This document shows, piece by piece, positions 53,773-63,896 of a DNA stretch of 64,000 bases. Both the position numbers and the translations under genes were made by a program. The first letter of the stretch is position 1. The number at the start of each line of letters is the position of its first letter. The stretch comes from Propionicimonas sp. (lineage in GTDB: Bacteria; Actinomycetota; Actinomycetes; Propionibacteriales; Propionibacteriaceae), in assembly GCA_013791955.1 (NCBI GenBank), contig VMSW01000007.1, positions 186,001-250,000 of the forward strand, written 5' to 3'. The notes beneath the pieces were generated by a model, which made no database searches, was not told the DNA's origin, and was given only the letters and a program-made list of their open reading frames with translations.

Positions 53773-55368
53773 TTGACGAACCTCCTCAAAGTGGAGGTGG
53801 GCCGCAAGCCTGCTCCGCTCGGCCCCGGCCAGCCGCTACGCGGCGACCGAATCCACAAATACGTCACCGCTTACTGCCCCCAATGTCATGACCCGGACGC
53901 CGAACTCAGTGACGTCCAGCGGTTGGCGGGGGCCTTGTTGATCCGTGACGATCGAGTGTGGCTGCAGCGGGCCTGCCCGACCCATGGGCTGGTGACCACG
54001 CTCTACGACGAGGACCCGAACATCCTTCGCTATCTGGAGCAGTGGCAGGCACCCACCAAGGTGCACATCCCCGATCGCGAGGGCAACTTCCGCCCGATGC
54101 CGGAGGCTTTCGCCTACGGGCTGCCGGCCTTCCACACCCAGCACACCTGCATCCTGGTTCACGACATCACCGAACAGTGCAACCTCAAATGCCCCACCTG
54201 TTTCACCACCTCCAGCCCACAACTCACCGGAGTGGCTCCGCTGGCTGAGGTGTTGGCCAACGTCGACGCCAAACTCTCCCGTGAGCAGGACCGGCTGGAC
54301 GTGCTGATGCTGTCCGGCGGTGAACCCACCCTCTATCCGCAACTGGCCGAACTGTTGGCCGAGCTGGTGGCCCGGCCGATCGTCCGGATCATGGTGAACA
54401 CCAACGGGCTGCGGATCGCCGAAGATGACGAACTGGTTGCCCTCCTGAAGAGCTATCGCAGCCGGCTGGAGGTCTACCTGCAATACGACGGGCCGTCGCC
54501 GGCGGCGTCCATTCATCATCGGGGTGCAGATCTGACCCGTTTCAAACAGGCCGCGATCTCGCGGCTCAGCGAGGCTGGCATCTTCACCACCCTGGTGATG
54601 ACCGCAGCGCTTGGGGTCAACGACGCCGACATCGGTGCGGTGGTGCGAAAGTGTCTGGAGACCCCCTTCATCGGCGGGGTGGCGATCCAGCCGGTTTTCG
54701 GGTCCGGACGGGGCAGCGGGATCGACCCGCAGAATCGGCTCACCCACACCGGGGTGCTGGCCCGTCTTGGGCCGCAGACCGACGACGTGGTGCAGTGGCA
54801 CGACCTGACCGCGCTGCCGTGCTCGCATCCGCACTGCTCCTCGGTGGGCTATCTACTCAAGGACGATTCGGGCACTTGGCGCTCGCTGGCGGCCCTGGTG
54901 GGCCACAACGAGTTGCTGGCCTGGCTGGAGCTGGATCCGGAGTCGTTGGCCAACCGGGTCGCCGACCGGGAGCTGCCCGCCCAGTTCCGCGAGTTGATGA
55001 AGAGCTCGATGCTCGACCTGCTCAGCGAGCAGGCCGCCCTGACCAACCCGCGCACCGGTCAGTTGTGGCAGAACATCTGCACCCAGTGCGACCTGGGCAT
55101 CTCCACCCTGACGACTTTGGCCGCCGGCAAGCTGCCCGGCGGCGAGGAGCGAATGCGCAAGCTGCTCGGCGAACGGGTGAAGCGCATCACCATCAAGCCG
55201 TTCCAGGACATCTCCACCATGATCGAGGAGCGGCTCACCCAGTGCTGCGTCCACGTGGGCACGGTGGCCGCGGACGGCGCGCAGCAGTGTGCGCCCTTCT
55301 GTGCGGTGCAGGCGTGGGGCAAGCTGGGGTCACAGCGGTTGAGTAGTGCGAGTGGAGGCCAGGCATGA
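53773..55368 (+). CDS. Tes-like (COG1964) Cys-rich radical SAM enzyme
   Basis: A 531-residue radical SAM protein from a TTG with GGGAAGGG upstream. N-terminal YCPQC (near 35) and RACPTHG (near 67) form a rubredoxin-like metal site. The radical SAM cluster motif is CNLKCPTCF (about 136-144), with LMLSGGEPTLYPQ and VYLQYDGPSP downstream. C-terminal cysteine pairs occur in CSHPHCSS, ICTQCDLG, TQCCVH and CAPFCAVQAW, enough for extra Fe-S clusters. This layout is that of the MJ0619/tetraether lipid synthase family, which joins lipid tails through carbon-carbon bonds. The exact reaction in this actinobacterium is unknown. Neighbouring Lgt-like and membrane proteins support a lipid substrate. Confidence 0.85.
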   Translation: MTNLLKVEVGRKPAPLGPGQPLRGDRIHKYVTAYCPQCHDPDAELSDVQRLAGALLIRDDRVWLQRACPTHGLVTTLYDEDPNILRYLEQWQAPTKVHIPDREGNFRPMPEAFAYGLPAFHTQHTCILVHDITEQCNLKCPTCFTTSSPQLTGVAPLAEVLANVDAKLSREQDRLDVLMLSGGEPTLYPQLAELLAELVARPIVRIMVNTNGLRIAEDDELVALLKSYRSRLEVYLQYDGPSPAASIHHRGADLTRFKQAAISRLSEAGIFTTLVMTAALGVNDADIGAVVRKCLETPFIGGVAIQPVFGSGRGSGIDPQNRLTHTGVLARLGPQTDDVVQWHDLTALPCSHPHCSSVGYLLKDDSGTWRSLAALVGHNELLAWLELDPESLANRVADRELPAQFRELMKSSMLDLLSEQAALTNPRTGQLWQNICTQCDLGISTLTTLAAGKLPGGEERMRKLLGERVKRITIKPFQDISTMIEERLTQCCVHVGTVAADGAQQCAPFCAVQAWGKLGSQRLSSASGGQA

Positions 55369-55718
55369 GCGAAGTACCACCTCAGGTCGCCCAAGTGGCG
55401 GCCGGACCCAAGCCGTCCGACTTCATCACCGGCGGTGGTGCCGCCGGTTCGGCGGACGAGGCAGCCAAGCCCTTCGACCCGCTGCGGTTGTGCATCTTCG
55501 CCACCATCGCGATGTTGGGCTGGCTGTTCGGCCCCTTGGCGGTGGTGGTCTTCGCGGCAGTCGGCTTCGTTGGCTACTGGAAGGCTCGGCAAGCCGGCCT
55601 CACCCGATCGAAGTGCTACCTGCGTGACACCCGGCTGGTGCTGGCCTACCTGGGTCTGTTCCTGGCTGCGGGCAGTTGGGGAGTGTTCTTCTTCGTGCAG
55701 CGCTGGCTGGGCAGCTGA
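55365..55718 (+). CDS. Small two-helix membrane protein downstream of the radical SAM gene
   Basis: A 117-residue protein whose ATG overlaps the radical SAM stop (ATGA), marking tight coupling. A 40-residue soluble N-terminus precedes two hydrophobic hairpins (LCIFATIAMLGWLFGPLAVVVFAAVGFVGYW and LVLAYLGLFLAAGSWGVFFFVQRW) separated by a basic loop (KARQAGLTRSKCYLRDTR). I recognise no family. It may anchor the radical SAM enzyme to the membrane or supply its lipid substrate. Confidence 0.72.
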   Translation: MSEVPPQVAQVAAGPKPSDFITGGGAAGSADEAAKPFDPLRLCIFATIAMLGWLFGPLAVVVFAAVGFVGYWKARQAGLTRSKCYLRDTRLVLAYLGLFLAAGSWGVFFFVQRWLGS

Positions 55719-55735
55719 CTGAGCCCAAGTTTGCT

Positions 55736-55866
55736 GACCCTTCGACGAGCTCAGGGAACTGGTGGGGGTTCAGGGAACTGGTGGGGGCTCAGGGAACTGA
55801 ACTCAAGTTGGCTGAGCGCTACCCAGTTGGCTGAGCGCTACCCAGTTGGCTGAGCCTGTCGAAGCC
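55736..55866. repeat. Dispersed palindromic repeat cluster (copy D)
   Basis: It opens with CCTTCGACGAGCTCAGGGAA, then two further GGTGGGGG(T/C)TCAGGGAACT units, and closes with three TTGGCTGAGC units, the last one TTGGCTGAGCCTGTCGAAGC. It is the same family as copies A-C and fills the gap between two convergent genes. Confidence 0.82.
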
Positions 55867-55876
55867 CCTCAGGCGC

Positions 55877-56149
55877 TCAGGCGTCGGTGGTCGGCGTTTC
55901 GGTGGTGGTCGTCGTGACCACCCGCTTTGGCGTCTTGCCGACGCCGAGACCGATCAAGAAGCCGCCGAGCAGCAGCGCGAGTCCAGCGGCAAACAACTGC
56001 CAGGCCGGCTTGTCGGTGGGGGCGCTGCGCAGTGCGTCCAGTGCCAAGAACTGGCGGTAGGCGATCCAGCCGCCCCAAAGGCCGACTACGGTGCCCGCGA
56101 TTGCCAGCAGGATGCCGAGCCAGACGGTCAGCTTGGAGATGATCTTCAT
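55877..56149 (-). CDS. Small two-helix membrane protein with Thr-rich tail
   Basis: A 90-residue protein (MKIISKLTVWLGILLAIAGTVVGLWGGWIAY...) with two membrane helices joined by a short loop (LALDALRSAPTDKPAW), then VGKTPKRVVTTTTTETPTTDA. No family or function is recognised. The start is ATG 56149 or ATG 56161; neither has a strong RBS. It lies convergent with the radical SAM cluster and divergent from the methyltransferase gene. Confidence 0.62.
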   Translation of the reverse strand: MKIISKLTVWLGILLAIAGTVVGLWGGWIAYRQFLALDALRSAPTDKPAWQLFAAGLALLLGGFLIGLGVGKTPKRVVTTTTTETPTTDA

Positions 56150-56263
56150 GCGAGGAATCATAGGCAGCCGCGGGGCCCAAAGGCTGGCGCTGGCCCGGTT
56201 CGGCCCAACAAAAGGCACCGAAGGTGGCGCGATTGGTGCCAATCGGCCCGCTAGGTTGCTGGT

Positions 56264-57436
56264 GTGGAACTCGATCTGGCGCGCTGGCTGGTCTCGCCCG
56301 CTGCGGCACCGGCGTTGGCTGCTGCTGCGGCCGAGGCTGACCCGGACTCGCTGGCGGCCGCGGCCCGGCTTCGCCGGGACTACCCGCCCGACCAGGCTGC
56401 GGCCGCGCTCACCCAGGCGAGACTGCGGCGCCGGGCAGCGGCAAAGTTCGGCGATCGTGCGGCGGAGTTGTTCTTCACCGTGGACGGGCTGGAACAGGCC
56501 ACTCGGGCTGAGGTGGCGACATGGCGGGCGACCCGCTTTGTCGAAGGCGGGGTCTCCCGCGTGGTCGACATCGGCTGCGGCCTAGGGGCCGACGCACTGG
56601 CGTTCGCTGAAGCTGGGCTGGAGGTGATCGCCATCGAAGCCGATCCGGCTACCGCAGTCCTGGCTGCAGCCAATCTCGGTGACGTGGGCCGAGTTATCTG
56701 TGGCGACGCCACGGGCCAAGCAGATCGGTCGGCGCACGAACTGCTCCTTGCCGAGTTGGCCACGCCCAATACCGCCGTCTTTCTTGATCCGGCCCGACGG
56801 ACCGCAGCGGGTCGAACCTGGCGGGTGGCCGATTTCGCCCCGCCCTGGGATTTCGCCACCGGACTGCTGACCGGACGATTCGGCTGTATCAAAGCCGCGC
56901 CGGGATTACCGGTCAACCTCGTCCCCGATTGGTTCGGCGCCACCTGGGTCAGCCATCGCGGCGATTTGGTGGAAACCTCACTTTGGAGCTCGGGGGCCCT
57001 CGAAGCGGTGCTCCTGCCGACCGGCGACCGGCTGGAGTTTGACGGTGCCAAGGCCCCGATTGGCGGCTTGGGACGGTTCCTCTATGAGCCGGACCCGGCG
57101 GTGATCCGCTCCGGAGCCATCGGGGCCTTGGCCGGGCGGCTTGGTGCCCACCGTCCCGTGGACGGGATCGCCTACCTGTTCGCCGACGAACTGACCCCGA
57201 CACCTTTCGCGCACGCCTTCGAAGTGCTCGACGTGCTGCCCTATGACGAGCGGACGTTGCGCGCATGGGTGCGTGAGCGTGGCGTCGGGGTGTTGGAGAT
57301 CAAATGCCGGGGGATCGAGGTCGATCCGGCCGTTCTGCGACGCCAGCTCAAGCCAAAGGGGGCAGCCTCGGCCACGCTGGTACTGACCCCAACCCCGGAA
57401 GGTGCGCGGGCACTGGTGGTTGCCCGAGTGCGGTAA
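56264..57436 (+). CDS. Class I SAM methyltransferase with THUMP-like domain
   Basis: A 390-residue protein from a GTG. The SAM core is RVVDIGCGLGADALAFAEAGLEVIAIEADPAT (near 99-130), then VFLDPARRTAAGRTW where amino-methyltransferases have the catalytic loop. The C-terminal 90 residues (LFADELTPTPFAHAFEVLDVLPYDERTLRAWVRERGVGVLEIKCRGIEVDP) form the THUMP-like RNA-binding domain seen in an actinobacterial family. RNA modification is likely; the target is unknown. It precedes the groES operon but is separated from it by the CIRCE operators. Confidence 0.85.
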   Translation: MELDLARWLVSPAAAPALAAAAAEADPDSLAAAARLRRDYPPDQAAAALTQARLRRRAAAKFGDRAAELFFTVDGLEQATRAEVATWRATRFVEGGVSRVVDIGCGLGADALAFAEAGLEVIAIEADPATAVLAAANLGDVGRVICGDATGQADRSAHELLLAELATPNTAVFLDPARRTAAGRTWRVADFAPPWDFATGLLTGRFGCIKAAPGLPVNLVPDWFGATWVSHRGDLVETSLWSSGALEAVLLPTGDRLEFDGAKAPIGGLGRFLYEPDPAVIRSGAIGALAGRLGAHRPVDGIAYLFADELTPTPFAHAFEVLDVLPYDERTLRAWVRERGVGVLEIKCRGIEVDPAVLRRQLKPKGAASATLVLTPTPEGARALVVARVR

Positions 57437-57439
57437 TGA

Positions 57440-57466
57440 TTGGCACTCGGCTTGATCGAGTGCTAA
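57440..57466 (+). promoter_or_regulatory. CIRCE operator 1 (HrcA-binding)
   Basis: TTGGCACTC, nine bases, GAGTGCTAA: one mismatch from the consensus inverted repeat TTAGCACTC-N9-GAGTGCTAA. It starts four bases after the upstream gene's stop and controls groES-groEL. Confidence 0.9.
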
Positions 57467-57484
57467 GGCCGCGATAGATTCGCT

Positions 57485-57511
57485 TTAGCACTCTCGCCAT
57501 GAGGGTGCTAA
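57485..57511 (+). promoter_or_regulatory. CIRCE operator 2 (HrcA-binding)
   Basis: TTAGCACTC, nine bases, GGGTGCTAA: again one mismatch. The two operators are 45 bp apart centre to centre, and groES starts 91 bases beyond the second. HrcA should release both on heat shock. Confidence 0.92.
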
Positions 57512-57602
57512 GCAGCCTCAGGCGGCAGCCGCGAAGACGCCGAGGCCTAGCAGACACCTGACCATCGGGCCACTACGGCCCAGCAGACGAAAGGGTTTTG
57601 AC

Positions 57603-59517
<1,915 letters not shown>

Positions 59518-59534
59518 CGCAAAGAACAACTAGC

Positions 59535-59566
59535 AGCGGGCCCCCACCAACAGGTGGGGGCCCGCT
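59535..59566 (+). terminator. Rho-independent terminator after groEL
   Basis: A perfect 14-bp stem, AGCGGGCCCCCACC with its complement, and loop AACA, 17 bases after the groEL stop codon. Confidence 0.9.
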
Positions 59567-59599
59567 CGCTTTCGCTGCGTCGGCCCGCGATGGTGTGGA

Positions 59600-60325
59600 T
59601 CAGCCGCCGATGCCGATGACCGTCCAGTCATCGATCAGGTCCCAGAAGTTGATGCCGTAGCGCGGCTCGCTGTTGGCCCACCAAAGAGTCGCTTGCTCAT
59701 CCTGAGCGTTGGACAAGTCGAGCACCACATAGCCGCTGCCGCCGTTGTTGAAGAAGGCGTAGCTGGTCTCCAGGTCGAGCTGAAGTTCCAAGCCCAGCTG
59801 GTCGATGATTCCCCATTCCAGATCGGCTAGCCGCAACACGTTGCGAAGCCCGTCCAGGCCCGAACTGCGGCTGGAGAACTCATAGAAGCCGTCGTGGAGT
59901 TCTTCATAGAACGAACGAAGTGCGGCAGGAAGCTGGGACCACTGTTGGCGCAGGGCTTGGTTCTCCCCGAAGTTGGGACGCAACGGGTTTCCGCCGACGT
60001 AGTAGCGCGGCGCGCCCTCGGTGTTCGTCAGCGAATAGAGCAGGAAATACTCCTGGTCAACTCGCAGTAACTCGACGTCGGTCAGATGGGCTCGCAGGTA
60101 GGCAAGGGTGTTGCTGAGTTGGCTGGCCAGGACTGCTTCCCAGCCAGCGACGATGGCGCCGAGACGGGATTCAAGGTCTTGGCTGAGCAGCTGTTTCCAG
60201 GAATCTGGGATGCCGTCGACGTCGGCGGGGTGCGCCACGATTTCCAGGTCGAGGGCACCAAACTGCTTCAGGTAGCCAACTTTGTCGTCGGCAGGGTCGA
60301 GGCTCTTCTTCGACCAGAATGCCAT
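59600..60325 (-). CDS. Probable SUKH (SMI1/KNR4)-like immunity protein
   Basis: A 241-residue soluble acidic protein directly after the HNH toxin gene (15-base gap, AAAGGA before the ATG). The C-terminal part (ADLEWGIIDQL, LETSYAFFNNGGSGYVVLDLS, WWANSEPRYGINFWDLIDDWTVIG) resembles the SMI1/KNR4 or SUKH fold, the most common immunity family for nuclease toxins. The N-terminal half is helical (WKQLLSQDLESRLGAIVAGWEAVLASQL) and not assigned. It should protect the cell against the toxin encoded upstream. Confidence 0.72.
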   Translation of the reverse strand: MAFWSKKSLDPADDKVGYLKQFGALDLEIVAHPADVDGIPDSWKQLLSQDLESRLGAIVAGWEAVLASQLSNTLAYLRAHLTDVELLRVDQEYFLLYSLTNTEGAPRYYVGGNPLRPNFGENQALRQQWSQLPAALRSFYEELHDGFYEFSSRSSGLDGLRNVLRLADLEWGIIDQLGLELQLDLETSYAFFNNGGSGYVVLDLSNAQDEQATLWWANSEPRYGINFWDLIDDWTVIGIGG

Positions 60326-60339
60326 TGCGGCCGATCCTT

Positions 60340-61809
60340 TCAGAGGAGGGAGTTGATCAGCGCCTGGAGCCTACCTTCCAGCGCACCGCCGAGATGGGTC
60401 ATCTGAGTCTGGAACAGCGGATTCACCGAGAGCCCGCTAGAGATGTGCATGGACCACTCTGCGTAGGACAGGGCGCCCTTGGAGGCGTTCGCCGACGCGC
60501 TCAGGCCGATGAAGTTCTCCGGGAAATTGAGCACCTGGAGTTGCTGGGTCTTAGTGAGCGCATCGAACCCCTCCATCCGGACGATGGTGTCCATCGAGAC
60601 GATGTGGTCGGCTTGGAGTCGGCCCAGAATCGTCTTTCCTGGCAGCGCGAAGTCCGGGATCGCGACGGTTGCGTTGTGGCCCAGATTGACCAAGTCGCGT
60701 ATAGCCTGGCTAGGCGTACCGGCCCGCAGGGCGTCGTAGACTTCCTGGCTCACCTTCCGCTCGCCGATGATGGCCGTCGCGCTGGGCTGCATCTTGAGGC
60801 TGGCGAACTTGGCCAGGTTCTTCATTGACAAGGCGAAGTTGTTTAGCGAGGCCATCCCAAGAGCTTTGAGCCCGCCGAGTCCGGCGAGGCCGCCGGCTGC
60901 TTTCCAGGCACCAAAGGCGCCTTTTAGCCCGCCGAGGACGCCGCGTAGCCCGCCAAGCCCGACGCAGCCCAGGGCGGCGAACACCACGCTGAGGGCCGCT
61001 TCGCCCCAGGACTTCTCGCCTTTCGCGGCCAGCAGGATGTTGGCCAAGGCAGCCACGATGCCAGCGATGGCGGCCACGACCAGCAACACCGCAGCCAGGG
61101 CCTGGCCGACGACTGGGATCCAACAGACCAGCAACGCCAGAATGCCGGCGATCGCGGCGACCGCCTCGGCGATCTTGGCGACCCATTCGGTGAGGTTCGC
61201 ACCCCAGTCGTCCCACCACGAATCGTTCAGACCGTCGTTAGCGGTGATCTCTTTGATCGAATCAATGGCAGTCTGGGCGGCCTGGTTGCGATCGGACACC
61301 GCGTCGGTGACCGCGGACCGCTGGGCGCCCACCGCACCAGCAGCCTGATCGGCATCGGCCTTGGCAGCCCGCTCCTGCTTCTCATACCGCTCCTGCTGCT
61401 CAGCATCACCGGCAGCCTCGGCCTCTTCAGCTAGCCGATGAAACCTTGCCTGCTGACTCCCAGCTTCAGCCCCAGCCCCCGCCGCACTGCGAGCCGCCGC
61501 CAGCGCCGAAGCCGTCTCAGACTGAACCCGATCCAACACGGTCGCATACGTGCCCAACGCCGAACCAGCCGCCCGATAGCGACCCTCAGCCTTACCAACA
61601 CCGTCCACGATCGTGTCCCGGGTCTCCAACAAGGCCTTCACCGAATCCACATTCGAAACCCCAGCCTCCAGGCTGCGTAGCGCTGCCGCAGCACGGGCAA
61701 TCGCCTCCGCCACCTGGGTATAGCGGCGTCCGCCATCCCGAACCACCACCGGATCACCCGGCGTGGGATCGCCAGCCAAGCCCAACGGCGACCAATCAGA
61801 CGGCCTCAC
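60340..61809 (-). CDS. Polymorphic toxin with HNH-type C-terminal nuclease domain
   Basis: A 489-residue toxin starting at a GTG. Residues 1-320 are the module found in the toxins at 21693 and 32426, nearly identical in long stretches (VRPSDWSPLGLAGDPTPGDP, SWWDDWG, two hydrophobic stretches). The C-terminal 150 residues include LGRLQADHIVSMDTIVRM (His402), LNFPENFIGLSASANASKGALSYAEW, matching the His/Asn pattern of HNH nuclease toxins found in contact-dependent systems. No secretion genes lie next to it, so it should depend on the T7SS-like locus 26 kb away. The same promoter motif precedes it. Confidence 0.87.
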   Translation of the reverse strand: MRPSDWSPLGLAGDPTPGDPVVVRDGGRRYTQVAEAIARAAAALRSLEAGVSNVDSVKALLETRDTIVDGVGKAEGRYRAAGSALGTYATVLDRVQSETASALAAARSAAGAGAEAGSQQARFHRLAEEAEAAGDAEQQERYEKQERAAKADADQAAGAVGAQRSAVTDAVSDRNQAAQTAIDSIKEITANDGLNDSWWDDWGANLTEWVAKIAEAVAAIAGILALLVCWIPVVGQALAAVLLVVAAIAGIVAALANILLAAKGEKSWGEAALSVVFAALGCVGLGGLRGVLGGLKGAFGAWKAAGGLAGLGGLKALGMASLNNFALSMKNLAKFASLKMQPSATAIIGERKVSQEVYDALRAGTPSQAIRDLVNLGHNATVAIPDFALPGKTILGRLQADHIVSMDTIVRMEGFDALTKTQQLQVLNFPENFIGLSASANASKGALSYAEWSMHISSGLSVNPLFQTQMTHLGGALEGRLQALINSLL

Positions 61810-61853
61810 ACCAACCCCCTCTTAGGCACCAATTGCAGGACTATTCACCGGCC

Positions 61854-61896
61854 AAACTACGCGAATGCCGCGAGATTGCCAGGGCAGAACTCCCCA
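61854..61896 (-). promoter_or_regulatory. Palindrome plus -10 box upstream of the HNH toxin gene
   Basis: On the minus strand GGGGAGTTCTGCCC starts at 61895 and TAGTTT lies at 61859-61854, 36 bases from the first G (37 in the other two copies). The toxin start codon is 44 bases further. The 18-base string TGGGGAGTTCTGCCCTGG is identical to the copy at 34219-34202. The rest of the 232-base gap to the RTX gene holds no gene that I can support. Confidence 0.65.
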
Positions 61897-62041
61897 AAGT
61901 GGGTGGTCTTCGGCAACGCCGATGGCGGGACGCGTGCGCCTGGGAGCCAGGCTGGAGGTTGGCTGGAGGTTGCTCCGGTTTGATGGCGCAGCGGCCGAAT
62001 GCTGCAGCAGGCTGGTTTCAAGTCCAACCGAAGGAGACGAA

Positions 62042-62812
62042 ATGAACCGGTCCATCCGGACACCCCTCACCGCTTTGGCTGTTCTCGGCGCTGGCATCGG
62101 GCTCAGCCTGGGCGCGGTCGTCCCGGCACACGCCGACGATGTGACCACCGATCCGGGCACCCCCACCCCGGTCTACTACTGCCATGGAAAGAAGGCGACA
62201 ATCGTTGGCACCGATGCCGCCGAAACCCTGACCGGCACCGGCAAGCGTGACGTGATCGTGGCCCTGGGCGGCGACGACATCATCGACGGGCTGGCTGGCA
62301 ACGACATCATCTGCGCCGGTGCTGGCAATGACACCGTCAACGCTGGTGATGGACGTGACTGGGTTTCCGGTGGCCTGGGGGATGACACCATCAATGGCGG
62401 CAAGGGCGACGACGAACTGCACGCCCGCGCCGGCAACGACACCGTCCGTGGTGAAGCGGGCTACGACTGGGTCGGCGGCGGCGACGGCAACGACGTCCTC
62501 TACGGCGGCACTGGGAATGATCGTCTGCACGGCTATGCCGGTGACGACACCTTGTACGGCGAGGCTGGCGCCGACTGGATGGGCGGCGGCACTGGCAATG
62601 ACGTCCTCTACGGCGGCACCGGCAACGACCGGATGCACGGCTATGCCGGGAATGATCATCTGCTCGGCGAGGCTGGTCGCGACCAGCTCTACGGCGACTC
62701 CGGTGCTGACCTGCTCGAAGGGGGTGCCGGACGCGACAAGCTGCGCGGCGGCGCCGGTGCCGACCTGGAGTACCAGAACGTGGCTCCGACCCCGACTGGT
62801 GCCAGCGTCTGA
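62042..62812 (+). CDS. Secreted RTX-type calcium-binding repeat protein
   Basis: A 256-residue secreted protein: signal peptide (LTALAVLGAGIGLSLGAVV, cleavage near AHA-DD), then about 18 tandem nonapeptides of the GGxGxDxxx type (GGTGNDVLYGGTGNDRLHGY and relatives), which fold as a calcium-loaded parallel beta-roll. A larger repeat of 36 residues is visible, built of four nonapeptides. Typical RTX proteins in Gram-negative bacteria leave by type I secretion; this one has a Sec signal, as in actinobacteria, and no enzymatic domain, so it may be purely structural or adhesive. GGAGACGA lies before the ATG and a terminator follows. Confidence 0.9.
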   Translation: MNRSIRTPLTALAVLGAGIGLSLGAVVPAHADDVTTDPGTPTPVYYCHGKKATIVGTDAAETLTGTGKRDVIVALGGDDIIDGLAGNDIICAGAGNDTVNAGDGRDWVSGGLGDDTINGGKGDDELHARAGNDTVRGEAGYDWVGGGDGNDVLYGGTGNDRLHGYAGDDTLYGEAGADWMGGGTGNDVLYGGTGNDRMHGYAGNDHLLGEAGRDQLYGDSGADLLEGGAGRDKLRGGAGADLEYQNVAPTPTGASV

Positions 62813-62821
62813 CGTCCATGC

Positions 62822-62858
62822 CCAAGCGGCCCCACCTGTCCTGGGTGGGGCCGCTTGG
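62822..62858 (+). terminator. Rho-independent terminator after the RTX gene
   Basis: A perfect 15-bp stem, CCAAGCGGCCCCACC with its complement, and a 7-base loop, nine bases past the stop codon. Confidence 0.88.
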
Positions 62859-62933
62859 CGTCGTCCTTGAGGACGATCTACCCCGACCGGGTGGACGACG
62901 CGAGCCGAGCTGATCAGTCTCTAGGCTGACGCC

Positions 62934-63896
62934 ATGAGCGCAGTGCTGACTGAGGATGCCACTACCGATGCCCCGCCCGTCCCACCAGGAATCGAGGCTC
63001 GCGACTTGAAGCGGGCCTTCGGCGAAGTGCGCGCCGTGGACGGCATCACTTTCACCGCTCCGGCTGGCGCGGTCACAGCCCTGATCGGCCCCAATGGTTC
63101 GGGCAAGACCACCTTGCTATTGCTGCTTTCCGGCCTGCTGGCCGCAGATGAGGGCACGGCCAAGATTGCCGGCTACGACGTGGCGACCCAGAACCTGCAG
63201 GCCCGTTCGCAGATCGGCTGGATGCCCGATGTCTTCGGCACCTGGGATGCGTTGACCTGCACCGAGATTCTCACGACTTTCGCCCACGCCTACCGCCTTG
63301 ATCGGGCCAACACCTCCAACCGGGTGGCCGAGATGCTCGACCTGGTGCACCTCAGTGAGTTCGCCGATCGTCCGGCTCGAGTGCTGAGTCGTGGCCAGAA
63401 GCAGCGCCTTGGTCTGGCCAGGGCACTGGTGCACGATCCGGCAGTGCTGTTGCTCGACGAACCAGCCTCAGGGCTGGACCCGCGCTCCCGAGTTGAGCTT
63501 CGCCACCTGCTGCGAGGCCTGGCTGAGCAGGGTAAGACGGTGCTGGTGTCCTCGCATGTGCTGGCCGAGTTGGAGGAGCTCTACGACCACGCGGTGTTCT
63601 TGTCCAAGGGACGCACCGTCGACCTTGCTGAGGCTGCCCAGCCAGCCGCGGCTGGCCGCGGCTGGCGGATCGAGGCACTTGACCCCACCGAGCTGCGAAG
63701 TTTCCTGGACGGGGCCGGCATCCCTTGGCTGCCTGGTCCTGGCACCGCCGAAGTGACGGTGCCGCTGGCCGGGGTGGAGTCGGCCAGCGAGCTGATCCGG
63801 GCAGCGGTGAGCGCCGGGGTGTCCCTGCACACCGTCGCGCCGCTGTCCGGACGGCTTGAAGAGGCCTACCTGTCGTTGAACGAGGAGCGGGTATGA
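62934..63896 (+). CDS. ABC transporter ATP-binding protein (exporter type)
   Basis: A 320-residue ATPase: Walker A GPNGSGKTTLLLL, Q-loop IGWMPDVFGTWDALT, signature VLSRGQKQRLGLARAL (Arg in place of the usual second Gly), Walker B VLLLDEPASGLDP and the switch His in LVSSHVLAELEEL. A C-terminal domain of about 90 residues (EALDPTELRSFLDGAGIPWL) is like that of the CcmA/drug-exporter ATPases. Its stop overlaps the start of the membrane partner gene (ATGA). Substrate unknown. Confidence 0.92.
   Translation: MSAVLTEDATTDAPPVPPGIEARDLKRAFGEVRAVDGITFTAPAGAVTALIGPNGSGKTTLLLLLSGLLAADEGTAKIAGYDVATQNLQARSQIGWMPDVFGTWDALTCTEILTTFAHAYRLDRANTSNRVAEMLDLVHLSEFADRPARVLSRGQKQRLGLARALVHDPAVLLLDEPASGLDPRSRVELRHLLRGLAEQGKTVLVSSHVLAELEELYDHAVFLSKGRTVDLAEAAQPAAAGRGWRIEALDPTELRSFLDGAGIPWLPGPGTAEVTVPLAGVESASELIRAAVSAGVSLHTVAPLSGRLEEAYLSLNEERV

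Noticed and set aside
62018..62659. Minus-strand open frame opposite the RTX gene
   Set aside because: It is the complement of the GGxGxD repeats. The repeat period creates a long open frame on both strands, but only the plus strand has a signal peptide and an RBS.
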